Of a stretch of 64,000 nucleotides of DNA, positions 46,583 through 54,170 are shown in pieces. Below the pieces are notes generated by a model. It worked only from the letters and a program-made list of their open reading frames with translations. It searched no databases and had not been told where the DNA came from. The first letter of the stretch is position 1, and the number at the start of each line of letters is the position of its first letter. This stretch comes from Enterococcus sp. ZJ1622 (GTDB lineage Bacteria; Bacillota; Bacilli; Lactobacillales; Enterococcaceae). The stretch lies in contig NZ_JAAKDW010000001.1 of assembly GCF_011038845.1 (NCBI RefSeq), positions 1 through 64,000 of the forward strand, written 5' to 3'. The position numbers were made by a program, and so were the translations under genes.

Positions 46583-49129
46583 ATGAAGGTAATTAAGAGT
46601 AAAATTAATTGGTTGTCGATTAGTTTTCTTATTCTAACAGCTATGATTATTTTTACGAGTAACGTTGCAGAAGGCAGTGTTTTCAACTGGTTTGATGATA
46701 CAAAAAGCCAAACTGAGTTTTTAACTAATCCACTTTATCAGAATTATCTTAAAAAATATAACGGAAATTTTTACAGTCAGTTCGGTATGTGGATAGGTTG
46801 GTCTGTTATAAAATCAATGTTCGCTGTTGTCGATGGTATTCAAAATATGATTCCCGAGGTTTTAGATTTGTTTAGCTTTGTGGAAAGTGCTGGATTGAAC
46901 AAAGTCTATCAATCAGTTTTAAGTACCATTGTTGTTGGCTTAATGATACTTTCACTAGTGATTATTGGTTATAAAATGATTACAGGTAAAGGAACGGTTG
47001 ATCTAAAATCTGTTGGAATGAATGTTGTAATGTCAATTTTATTGATTCTTTTAATGCCAACTTTGATTCACAGCGGAATAGAGTTTTCTAAAACCTTTTA
47101 TAATGATTCAACTACGATTACAGATTCAGATGAAGGCGTGGCGTGGTCGCTGATTGAACAAGGGGTTACTGATTTAGCTTATATCAATAAAACGGATCAA
47201 TATTCAATGATCGATAAAACAAATGACCGAAATAATCTAACAAAAGAAAATTTCTGGAAAACAGATCTTACACAAGTATTGACAGATAATGTACTCGACA
47301 AAATGGAAAAAGAGAACCCAATAGCTGATAATCTGCGTTATGAATTAGTTGAAAATTCCGATAATGAATTTGTTGCAACAAAATTTGATGATAACTTCTT
47401 ATCTACCTTTTCAGATGGTTTAAAGTCGGGATATTATCGTTATCAAGCGAATTTATGGGGGATAGCAATAGGATTGATAGCTTTAGCAGTCGCCTATGTT
47501 TTCAGTGCTTTTGTCATCATTACAGCAATACTAGAACTTGCATTTAAACGTGTGTTAGGTGTTCTTGTTTTTGCAACAGATATTGAGACAGGACAGCGTT
47601 CAAAAGTTGTTTTATCAGATATTCTACAATGTTACTTAACTGTTGGATTTCAAGGATTTGGACTATCCATGTTTGCTATGTTTATCAATTTTCTGAACTC
47701 AGGACAAGGTATCTCAACAAATATTTTTATAAAAACAATTGCTTATATTTGTGCTGTGTTTGTTTTAATAAAAGGCAGTGGAACAGTCATGCGTTACTTT
47801 GGCGTGGATATTGGTTTAAAAGAAGGCTATGGCCAGCTTGCTTCAGCATTCGGCATGGGCGCTATGCTGTTTAGAAAAGGATCAAATGGATTTAATCGTG
47901 CAAAAGGAAGTGGAAACGGAAATGGATCAGACAGCGGAGAAGTAGAAGATCGAAAACCAGAAAAGAATTTCGGCGAAAGTATATCAAAAAAAGCTGGCAA
48001 AACTGGAAGAGCTTTGGGATATGCCCATGAACGTGGATTATCAGGTTTAGCTTCAGATGGAGCTACAATGGCTAGTGAAAGAGCAACAAAACCATTTAAA
48101 AGTATGCGTGATATAGCTAATGATACCAAGAATAAGTTCAAAGAAGGTTTAGATGATGGTACAGTGTCCGCAATTAATAAAAATAGCAAACCTATGTTAG
48201 CTAAAAATAAAGAAGATGAAACTGGAAAATATGCTGATTCCATGCCAACACGTCTTTCGGATAGAAAAGATGGTGCTAAGGTTGAAAATGCTGATAGAAT
48301 TATGTCTAGTTCTGAACGTATGCGTGAAGCAATGAAAAATAATGCTGAATCGAATAATAATCCTGTAAGTGCAATTCAGCAAAAAGTCCAACAAGATATT
48401 GAAGAACGTAAAAATGCTATGCACGGTCAAGCTAAGTCTGCTGAAGAATTAATTAATCAGAAGCGACAAGAAGCGAAATACACGCCTGAAGCAATGAATC
48501 ACGAGGAAATGATAAGGAAACGTGTAGAAGGACGTACAGGCGCTAATATGGACGAAAAAGAAACGTTGACCAAAGAAAGAATTCAAGAAGCTAAAAATTC
48601 AAATACAGGATTAGAAAAATTAGTCAAAGAAAATCTACAAAATTCTACAAGTAGTCAAGGTGGCCGATCAGTAAATGTCCGAGAAAATATTCAAGGTTCA
48701 CTGAATGGTCATGTCGGACGGAATGTTGATGTAAGAGAGAATTTACAAAGTTCTTCAAATGCTCAAGGTACTAAGACAATTGATGTTCGAGAAAATCTGC
48801 AAAGTAGCAGTACAAGTCAACCAAAAACAGTAGATGTTCGAGAAAATATACAAAATTCTACAAGTAGTCAAGGATTCAAAACAGTAGATGTTCGGGAGAA
48901 CGTTCAAAAAGATAGTGGAGAAATGAAAGAAAAAACACAAAAAATCAATATCGTTGAAGACAGAAAGTCAGCGAAAAAATTTGATTCAAATCATGAAACA
49001 GTGATTATTGATAGTGAAATCCGTGAAAATGATAAGGGATCAAAACCAAGACGAAGATTCACTTATGAAGACAACGAGTTATTCAGAGATACACTTAATG
49101 ATCCTAATCCGCTTTTCGATAATCTATAA
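46583..49129 (+). CDS. VirB6/TrbL-like conjugation membrane protein (CD3337/EF1877-like)
   Basis: An 848-residue protein. After a signal-like helix it has about six membrane helices between residues 65 and 425 (LSTIVVGLMILSLVIIGYKMITGKG; LWGIAIGLIALAVAYVFSAFVIITAILELAFKRVLGVLVFATDIETG). The latter half is soluble and disordered, with at least four near repeats of VDVRENLQSSSTSQ type around residues 695-785. It resembles channel proteins of Gram-positive conjugation systems. No other channel genes are present, so it may modify a helper machine. AGGGAGG precedes the ATG. Confidence 0.8.
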   Translation: MKVIKSKINWLSISFLILTAMIIFTSNVAEGSVFNWFDDTKSQTEFLTNPLYQNYLKKYNGNFYSQFGMWIGWSVIKSMFAVVDGIQNMIPEVLDLFSFVESAGLNKVYQSVLSTIVVGLMILSLVIIGYKMITGKGTVDLKSVGMNVVMSILLILLMPTLIHSGIEFSKTFYNDSTTITDSDEGVAWSLIEQGVTDLAYINKTDQYSMIDKTNDRNNLTKENFWKTDLTQVLTDNVLDKMEKENPIADNLRYELVENSDNEFVATKFDDNFLSTFSDGLKSGYYRYQANLWGIAIGLIALAVAYVFSAFVIITAILELAFKRVLGVLVFATDIETGQRSKVVLSDILQCYLTVGFQGFGLSMFAMFINFLNSGQGISTNIFIKTIAYICAVFVLIKGSGTVMRYFGVDIGLKEGYGQLASAFGMGAMLFRKGSNGFNRAKGSGNGNGSDSGEVEDRKPEKNFGESISKKAGKTGRALGYAHERGLSGLASDGATMASERATKPFKSMRDIANDTKNKFKEGLDDGTVSAINKNSKPMLAKNKEDETGKYADSMPTRLSDRKDGAKVENADRIMSSSERMREAMKNNAESNNNPVSAIQQKVQQDIEERKNAMHGQAKSAEELINQKRQEAKYTPEAMNHEEMIRKRVEGRTGANMDEKETLTKERIQEAKNSNTGLEKLVKENLQNSTSSQGGRSVNVRENIQGSLNGHVGRNVDVRENLQSSSNAQGTKTIDVRENLQSSSTSQPKTVDVRENIQNSTSSQGFKTVDVRENVQKDSGEMKEKTQKINIVEDRKSAKKFDSNHETVIIDSEIRENDKGSKPRRRFTYEDNELFRDTLNDPNPLFDNL

Positions 49130-49152
49130 AAAAAATAAAAGGGGGGATTGTC

Positions 49153-49338
49153 ATGCAATTAATTCTAAAGATTAGTACGCATGATTTCTTAGAACTTGAC
49201 GAATTATGTGAATCAGTAAAGAATGCAACAAATAAAAAAATCACGGTCACTAATTATATTGAACTGATGATTCAAGAAGAATTAAAGATGAAAAATGAGC
49301 TTATGAATGAACTTAGTCACATACAAAAAGGAGCATGA
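49153..49338 (+). CDS. Small protein of unknown function, mobilization region
   Basis: A 61-residue acidic protein starting MQLILKISTHDFLELDELCE, with possible ribbon-helix-helix character (KKITVTNYIELMIQEELKMKNEL). GGGGGGA lies upstream. Two genes of this size often precede relaxase genes. No family is recognised. Confidence 0.55.
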   Translation: MQLILKISTHDFLELDELCESVKNATNKKITVTNYIELMIQEELKMKNELMNELSHIQKGA

Positions 49339-49341
49339 AAA

Positions 49342-49680
49342 ATGGCAAGGAAAAAACAAAAATCAATTGCAGATTTGAAAAAAGAACTCGCCGAGTTGGA
49401 GAGAAAGCTTTATCCCGAACTGGGAAAGTTTGCCTATGAAAAAACAGGAATTTCATCAGTAAAAGAGTTTGAAGAAACTTTTGAGATTAATCAAAAAGGT
49501 ACTCGAGAAAAATGGCAAAAGGCGGTAAATTTCGCGAATAGCGAATTTACCCTAGTGCATGAATTTCTTGCAAGCGATCAATTGTTGGAAACGAAGTTCC
49601 AACAATTTTTGAGAAGAAAAGGAGAGACAGCGTATCGAATTTTCTATCGAGAAGAGGCGCAAGAAGAAAGTGTTAGGTAG
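49342..49680 (+). CDS. Putative mobilization accessory protein
   Basis: A 112-residue charged helical protein starting MARKKQKSIADLKKELAEL. It resembles small DNA-associated proteins placed before oriT and mobC. AAAGGAGC precedes the start, three bases after the preceding stop. Its coding sequence contains two strong inverted repeats (49524-49551 and 49580-49607). Confidence 0.6.
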   Translation: MARKKQKSIADLKKELAELERKLYPELGKFAYEKTGISSVKEFEETFEINQKGTREKWQKAVNFANSEFTLVHEFLASDQLLETKFQQFLRRKGETAYRIFYREEAQEESVR

Positions 49681-49685
49681 CTGAT

Positions 49686-49785
49686 TTATCGGCTATCTAA
49701 TCTCGATAAAATGCGGAGCATGAGGGTGCTCGTAGGGAGTTTACTCCCTCGACAAGCGGGGAAGGGTTCCCTTTCCCCTCGCTTG
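49686..49785. other. Candidate oriT with a series of inverted repeats
   Basis: In the 148 bases before mobC lie TTATCG/CGATAA (49686-49709), GAGCA/TGCTC (49716-49731), AGGGAGT/ACTCCCT (49734-49749) and a long G/C-rich hairpin CAAGCGGGGAAGGG with CCCTTTCCCCTCGCTTG (49753-49785). Position upstream of mobC-relaxase and the cluster of hairpins fit an origin of transfer. The nick site is not identified. Confidence 0.55.
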
Positions 49786-49828
49786 CTTCTTTTGAACTTA
49801 AAAATAATATTGGAAAGGAGAAGTGCGC

Positions 49829-50326
49829 ATGGCAATTGATGTCAGTAAACTACCATTAGAAGAAAGGCGAAAGCGATATAAACGTAATGAAGATAGTCGA
49901 CGACAAAATAGGCCGATAAAGTTTCGAGTAGACGATTATCAGTACCAAGAGCTAGAAAAAACAGCAGACATTTTTGGTTTATCTGTTCCAATGTACGTGA
50001 AGAAAATCGCAGTAGACAACGCAGGGAAAAGTCTAAAATATACCGATCGACAATATAAAGAAATTAATTTTCATTTACTAGCAATAGGAAGAAATTTGAA
50101 TCAATTAGTGAAAACAGCAAATTATTTGCGTGTTCAGTTAAATAAAAAAGATACCGAGATACAAAAAGAAGAACATCAGAGTGTTTACTTATCTTTTACA
50201 ACTAAGCAAGAGCGATTAAAGCGGCTATATGCTGAAAAAAATGACTTAATGATACAAATAAAATCAATAAGTGATCCATTGAATCGCTTGGAAAAAGAGT
50301 TGAATAAGTTATGGGCTCGATTATAA
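49829..50326 (+). CDS. mobC: Mobilization protein MobC
   Basis: A 165-residue relaxosome protein. The N-terminal part is ribbon-helix-helix-like (RPIKFRVDDYQYQELEKTADIFGLSVPMYVKKIAVDN) and the MobC core is INFHLLAIGRNLNQLVKTANYLR near residue 85. Start ATG 49829 follows AAAGGAG. It helps the relaxase open oriT. It overlaps the relaxase gene by 16 bases. Confidence 0.88.
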   Translation: MAIDVSKLPLEERRKRYKRNEDSRRQNRPIKFRVDDYQYQELEKTADIFGLSVPMYVKKIAVDNAGKSLKYTDRQYKEINFHLLAIGRNLNQLVKTANYLRVQLNKKDTEIQKEEHQSVYLSFTTKQERLKRLYAEKNDLMIQIKSISDPLNRLEKELNKLWARL

Positions 50327-51648
50327 AAATTGCTTCAAAAAGTAGGAGTATTCATAATACAATTTCATATATGTTAAATAAACAAGAAGATTCTGAACTC
50401 GTGACAGGAATTGGCGTATCGAATGATTTAAATGCTATTGAGGATTTTAAACGAACCAATGAAATTTTTGGTGATAAAGGGAAAATAAAGCTTTGGCATT
50501 TTACACAAAGCTTTGATCCACTAGAAGATACTTCCGCTGAAAAAGCACATGAGTTGGGTGTTAAGTGGGCAGAAAAAATGTTTCCTAACCAGTCAATTTT
50601 GGTCGTCACACACACAGACAAAGGGCATGTTCACAATCACTTTGGTATTTCGCCAAACGATCAGCGAACAGGAAAGAAAATGGATATTCGAAAGAATGAT
50701 ATTCGAGTTTTGCAGGCCTGGAATGATAATATACTTATTGATAATGGAATTAGCCCACTTGATATGTATAAGTATAATCATTTAGTTGCAGATCGTGAAA
50801 ATTGGAAAGAACGTGAATTTAGAACTGAAAATAAGATTTCAAATCGAGAAAAAATAAAACTAGCTGTTTCTGAAGTTGCTCAGTTTGCGAAAAATTATGA
50901 TGACTTTCATGCGGAATTGAAGAAAAAACATTCTGTTGAGACCTATCGATTTGCCAAAAATCAGCGTATTGGGTACAAACTCTTAGATTCTGAAGGTGGG
51001 TTAATCTTAAAGATTGGCGGAAAGCGTTTAGGGCAAAACTATGATATGAATTATCTTGATGATTTGTTCACAGAAAATAAAAAAGCGGAGCAAATTCAAT
51101 CTGAAGAGGTACTCACTGAAATTGCTATTCGACATCTTGGTAAATCGTTAAATGGTAGAGCGGATAGTAGAATTAATTGGCAAGAACGAGCGCAACGCTT
51201 TGAATTAGATAATGAGAATATACCATTTCTTAGATCATCAAAAGATTATGAAGAATTTTATGACAAATATAAATTTGAAATAGAGGACAGAATAGAAATT
51301 TTATTAGATGTTTTTGGTGAGAATAAAGCCCAATTCTTTGGATTTGCAGTGGAAGAGGAACCTTTAAAGTATAAGAAGAAATGTGTAGATTTGGTGTATA
51401 AAAAAGTTGTTTATGATATCGCAGAGAGTTTATCAACTGATTATGACCAATTTAACATTCATGATACTGAACCCGATTTAGAACGTAATTTTAAGAAGCG
51501 TTATATTCAAGAAACAAAACGTGTTCTTTATTTATTTAATCGTGCAATTGATGATGGTACGATTGAAAAAGCTCGGAAAGAGTATGAAGAAACAGCAAGA
51601 AAAATTGATTATCAAAAACGACAAAATCAATATGATATGGATTTTTGA
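50311..51648 (+). CDS. MobP-type relaxase
   Basis: A 445-residue relaxase that nicks oriT. Motifs are SRSIHNTISYMLN near the N-terminus, KLWHFTQSFDPLEDT, and the metal-binding triad in VVTHTDKGHVHNHFGISPND near residue 108. The C-terminal half is helical with the LLDSEGGLILKIGGKRLG segment. The nucleophile Tyr cannot be assigned safely. It starts inside the end of mobC, so both are co-translated. Confidence 0.9.
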   Translation: MGSIIKIASKSRSIHNTISYMLNKQEDSELVTGIGVSNDLNAIEDFKRTNEIFGDKGKIKLWHFTQSFDPLEDTSAEKAHELGVKWAEKMFPNQSILVVTHTDKGHVHNHFGISPNDQRTGKKMDIRKNDIRVLQAWNDNILIDNGISPLDMYKYNHLVADRENWKEREFRTENKISNREKIKLAVSEVAQFAKNYDDFHAELKKKHSVETYRFAKNQRIGYKLLDSEGGLILKIGGKRLGQNYDMNYLDDLFTENKKAEQIQSEEVLTEIAIRHLGKSLNGRADSRINWQERAQRFELDNENIPFLRSSKDYEEFYDKYKFEIEDRIEILLDVFGENKAQFFGFAVEEEPLKYKKKCVDLVYKKVVYDIAESLSTDYDQFNIHDTEPDLERNFKKRYIQETKRVLYLFNRAIDDGTIEKARKEYEETARKIDYQKRQNQYDMDF

Positions 51649-51669
51649 GTAAACAGGGAGAGGGAAAAA

Positions 51670-51984
51670 ATGAACTATCCATATTTTAAAGTCTCGGCTT
51701 CAGAAGAAACTAAAGAAATATTCAACAATTTTTACAACCAAAACAAAGGAGTTTTTGGTTCCAAGGCAAATATGTTTCGTGTTATGGTTTCAAATTTACC
51801 AGTGTTAGCTAGTCCATCAAATAATAAATTTAATGATCCTGAAAGCATTAAATTTGAACAAAAAATTTCAGAACTAGAATCAATGATAAGTAATGAAGTA
51901 ATTGAAAAGCTGGATGACATTGATCAAAAGTTATCGTATTCTCTGAAAAACAAATACAAAACGGAGGAGAAAAAAGATGTTTAA
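51670..51984 (+). CDS. Protein of unknown function after the relaxase gene
   Basis: A 104-residue protein starting MNYPYFKVSASEETKEIFNNF, partly helical, with a possible ribbon-helix-helix start and a C-terminal coiled coil (KISELESMISNEVIEKLDDIDQKLS). GGGAGAGGG precedes it. It overlaps the next gene by eight bases. No family is recognised. Confidence 0.55.
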   Translation: MNYPYFKVSASEETKEIFNNFYNQNKGVFGSKANMFRVMVSNLPVLASPSNNKFNDPESIKFEQKISELESMISNEVIEKLDDIDQKLSYSLKNKYKTEEKKDV

Positions 51985-52471
51985 AGTTTACTTCCCGTTT
52001 CAGTGGCTCGTTAAAGGAATTTTTTTAGTGCTACTAGGATTGATTCTTTTTGGAAGTTATCTAACAATTAAAGCCAGATATTTTCCAGAAGAAAAGCCAA
52101 TAAAAATTGTAACAAAAGATTTAAAAATAGGTGAAACTTATCAGGCAGATGGGGTTGAATTAACATTTAAAAATATTGAATTGACCGAAAAAAGAAATGA
52201 ATTTGCACAACATGATCGTGTATTACAAATGACCTATACACTTAAAAATGATACAGAAAATCCGATACGTCCGCAACAATGGTCGATTGAAAATAAGGAT
52301 GGTGAAGAGCTTTATGAGTATGCTATGATATTGGATAATCCAGAGTATATTGAAAGTGGCAAAGAAGAAACCGTAAATTACTATTATGAATTACCGATTG
52401 AAAGGCAGGACTACCAAATCGTAGTACGTAGAGCGAATGGTTATTTTGTTGGATTACCCTTTACTTTGTAA
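51977..52471 (+). CDS. Membrane-anchored DUF4352-like protein
   Basis: A 164-residue protein with one N-terminal membrane helix (WLVKGIFLVLLGLILFGSYLTI) and an extracellular beta-sandwich (IGETYQADGVELTFKNIELTEKRNEF; VLQMTYTLKNDTENPIRPQQWSIENKDGEEL). This resembles DUF4352/TcdA-type immunoglobulin-like domains common on Gram-positive mobile elements. It may act at the cell surface; role unknown. Confidence 0.6.
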   Translation: MFKVYFPFQWLVKGIFLVLLGLILFGSYLTIKARYFPEEKPIKIVTKDLKIGETYQADGVELTFKNIELTEKRNEFAQHDRVLQMTYTLKNDTENPIRPQQWSIENKDGEELYEYAMILDNPEYIESGKEETVNYYYELPIERQDYQIVVRRANGYFVGLPFTL

Positions 52472-52547
52472 GTCTTATTTTGTTAGTGGCTTTTAAGTTA
52501 ATATCATTTTTGTGATTTTTGAAAATGAAAGTGAGGAAATTGGAAGA

Positions 52548-52862
52548 ATGGCTGAAGAAAATAAAGTTGATCCGCTTGAAACACTAGTGATAAATAAGAA
52601 AGAGTTTGAGCAACTTTTTCTTGATTTTTTTGTTCAATATGACAGGATTTATGATTTTAGTTCGTCACTAGATTTATTTGAATTAGAAGCAGAAATAATA
52701 GAAAACAGTCGAGAGGAGAATGGTAAAATCATCATTTCAGTAGAAAAATTCAATGAATTATTCTCTGAAACATTTGAAATAGATACAGATTATTATCAAC
52801 CACAAGAAGTTTTCCAATCATTTAGAAATCAGATTATTCGCTCAGGTAAGACCGTAAACTGA
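52548..52862 (+). CDS. Acidic protein of unknown function
   Basis: A 104-residue strongly acidic protein starting MAEENKVDPLETLVINKKEFEQLFLDFF. Start 52548 is preferred; an in-frame GTG at 52512 is possible. The two halves share a pattern (NKKEFEQLFLDFF and SVEKFNELFSETF), hinting at an internal duplication. Strong acidity could suggest DNA mimicry, which is speculation. Confidence 0.5.
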   Translation: MAEENKVDPLETLVINKKEFEQLFLDFFVQYDRIYDFSSSLDLFELEAEIIENSREENGKIIISVEKFNELFSETFEIDTDYYQPQEVFQSFRNQIIRSGKTVN

Positions 52863-52876
52863 AAAACAATAAAAGG

Positions 52877-52916
52877 AACGTTGAAAGAATAATTATTCCT
52901 TCAACGTTTCTTTTTT
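52877..52916 (+). terminator. Bidirectional terminator
   Basis: AACGTTGAA (52877-52885) pairs with TTCAACGTT (52900-52908), then TCTTTTTT. It lies between the converging acidic-protein and lipoprotein genes. Confidence 0.85.
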
Positions 52917-53688
52917 AGAATGTTTTAATGACCAAAGCAGTTTCATTGTCAGGCTTAGGTAATTCATGAAATCCCGTATTTATAGTGCTCAATTGATCAA
53001 CTAACCATGTTTTACTTTTTGAATTGTAGATAAATCTAAAATTAATATCGTTATTATCGTGTTGAAGGGGCGTCTCCAAATAATCTGCTGTATATTCATA
53101 GTCAACGTAACCTGCTAATACAAAAGAGAGTGATCCATTATTTAGTGTCAGATTTAATGGGCGGTCATAAGCTTTTATTTTTTTTAACGTCATATTGTAC
53201 ATATCTTCAGCCATAAAAGTTGAGTTCGTGATTTCATCTTGGGTTTCATTGAAAAAGTTATCCGAATAATCGCTTATTTTTGAAAAGTCTTTATTGGAAC
53301 CAGCCTCAAAAAACTGTTCAACTTTTTCAGTATAAAGTTGTGCTAACGCTCCTTTTTCAATATTAGCTTTGATATTTTCATGTCTATCAATTTGTGTGCT
53401 GTTCAGTAAGGGAAGATCAGCTTTTAGTTTTATATCGTCTTGATTTCTTTCAATTTCAATTGACAAAATCTTTTCAGTAAATTCAGTTTCTGATAAAGGG
53501 ACATCTAGCTTTTTATCATGATAATAAGCTTCAAATCCATCTGGAACCGGAAAAAAATGTATTGGGTAATTCTTTTCTGAGGTTGTTGTACTAGTTTCTG
53601 TACTTGTAGAACTTATGTCAGAAGTGGTACACCCGCTTATAGTTCCGATGAGTAAAGCGCAGGTTAGAATGATTGCAAATTTCTTCAA
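52915..53688 (-). CDS. Element-encoded lipoprotein
   Basis: A 257-residue lipoprotein. The signal has lipobox LIGTISGCTTSD with Cys at residue 20, then a Ser/Thr linker. The mature part has a TcaA-like or NTF2-like layout (KVEQFFEAGSNKDFSKISDYSDNFFNETQDE; LAGYVDYEYTADYLETPL). It starts with TTG at 53688 after AAGGAGG. It is divergent from the Cro-like regulator with two operators between them. A truncated copy with the same upstream region lies at 56773-56894. Confidence 0.7.
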   Translation of the reverse strand: MKKFAIILTCALLIGTISGCTTSDISSTSTETSTTTSEKNYPIHFFPVPDGFEAYYHDKKLDVPLSETEFTEKILSIEIERNQDDIKLKADLPLLNSTQIDRHENIKANIEKGALAQLYTEKVEQFFEAGSNKDFSKISDYSDNFFNETQDEITNSTFMAEDMYNMTLKKIKAYDRPLNLTLNNGSLSFVLAGYVDYEYTADYLETPLQHDNNDINFRFIYNSKSKTWLVDQLSTINTGFHELPKPDNETALVIKTF

Positions 53689-53714
53689 AAAAATTCCTCC
53701 TTAAAATTGTGTGT

Positions 53715-53730
53715 GGACTAATACTAGTCC
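53715..53730. promoter_or_regulatory. Operator O1 (GACTA-N4-TAGTC)
   Basis: GGACTAATACTAGTCC, a perfect dyad upstream of the lipoprotein gene. The same sequence occurs at 56921-56936. Confidence 0.75.
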
Positions 53731-53769
53731 CATTGTAGCATACCAAATCTTTAATATTAATAAGAAAAA

Positions 53770-53785
53770 GGACTAATTTTAGTCC
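53770..53785. promoter_or_regulatory. Operator O2 (GACTA-N4-TAGTC)
   Basis: GGACTAATTTTAGTCC, same half sites and spacing as O1, just before the regulator start. The equivalent at 56976-56991 is GGACTAATATTAGTCC. Confidence 0.75.
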
Positions 53786-53801
53786 AAAAGGTGTGCTATT
53801 C

Positions 53802-54038
53802 TTGAAAGAGGAAAAAATTAATGATAAAGAAAATGTAATCGGTAGCAATATTAGACGAATCCGAGTAGAAAAAGGAATGGGCCAAACAGAATTAGTACGA
53901 GAACTACAGCTTCGTAAAATTGCTATAACCAGGGAAACATTGGTTAAGATTGAAGGCGGCCGGCAACACATTAAGTTAGATCAATTGAGAGCTATTAGGG
54001 ATATTCTAAAGGTGCCTTATGAAGACTTGCTTCAATGA
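53802..54038 (+). CDS. Cro-like HTH regulator 1
   Basis: A 78-residue protein that is almost entirely an XRE/Cro helix-turn-helix (NVIGSNIRRIRVEKGMGQTELVRELQLRKIAITRETLVKIEGGRQHIKLDQLRAI). TTG at 53802 after AAAGGTG is taken as start; GTG 53793 is possible. It is about 90 percent identical to the regulator at 57008. Three GACTA-N4-TAGTC dyads surround it. It probably represses itself, the lipoprotein gene and the downstream HEPN-type gene. Confidence 0.82.
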   Translation: MKEEKINDKENVIGSNIRRIRVEKGMGQTELVRELQLRKIAITRETLVKIEGGRQHIKLDQLRAIRDILKVPYEDLLQ

Positions 54039-54050
54039 CTACTTGTAGTC
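54037..54050. promoter_or_regulatory. Operator O3 between regulator and HEPN gene
   Basis: GACTACTTGTAGTC overlaps the regulator stop and has the half sites and spacing of O1 and O2. The exact 14-mer recurs at 57244-57257. Confidence 0.7.
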
Positions 54051-54073
54051 AGCTGGATTTAAATTATTAATAT

Positions 54074-54139
54074 TACACCCTTATATGTCACATGTAAATG
54101 TTGGTATAATAAGGATGATATATGTCGTTAAGGGTATAC
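54074..54139 (+). promoter_or_regulatory. Promoter of the HEPN-type gene with flanking inverted elements
   Basis: Extended -10 TGGTATAAT (54102-54110) lies between TACACCCTTA (54074-54083) and TAAGGGTATA (54129-54138), which are inverted copies with one mismatch. The same arrangement precedes the PARIS-like genes. Confidence 0.6.
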
Positions 54140-54170
54140 TTATAAATTGTATAGAGATAAGGAGATATTT

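Noticed and set aside
48660-48915. Repeats as a CRISPR array
   Set aside because: They are coding repeats in frame with the VirB6-like gene; units vary in sequence and no constant repeats with spacers are present.
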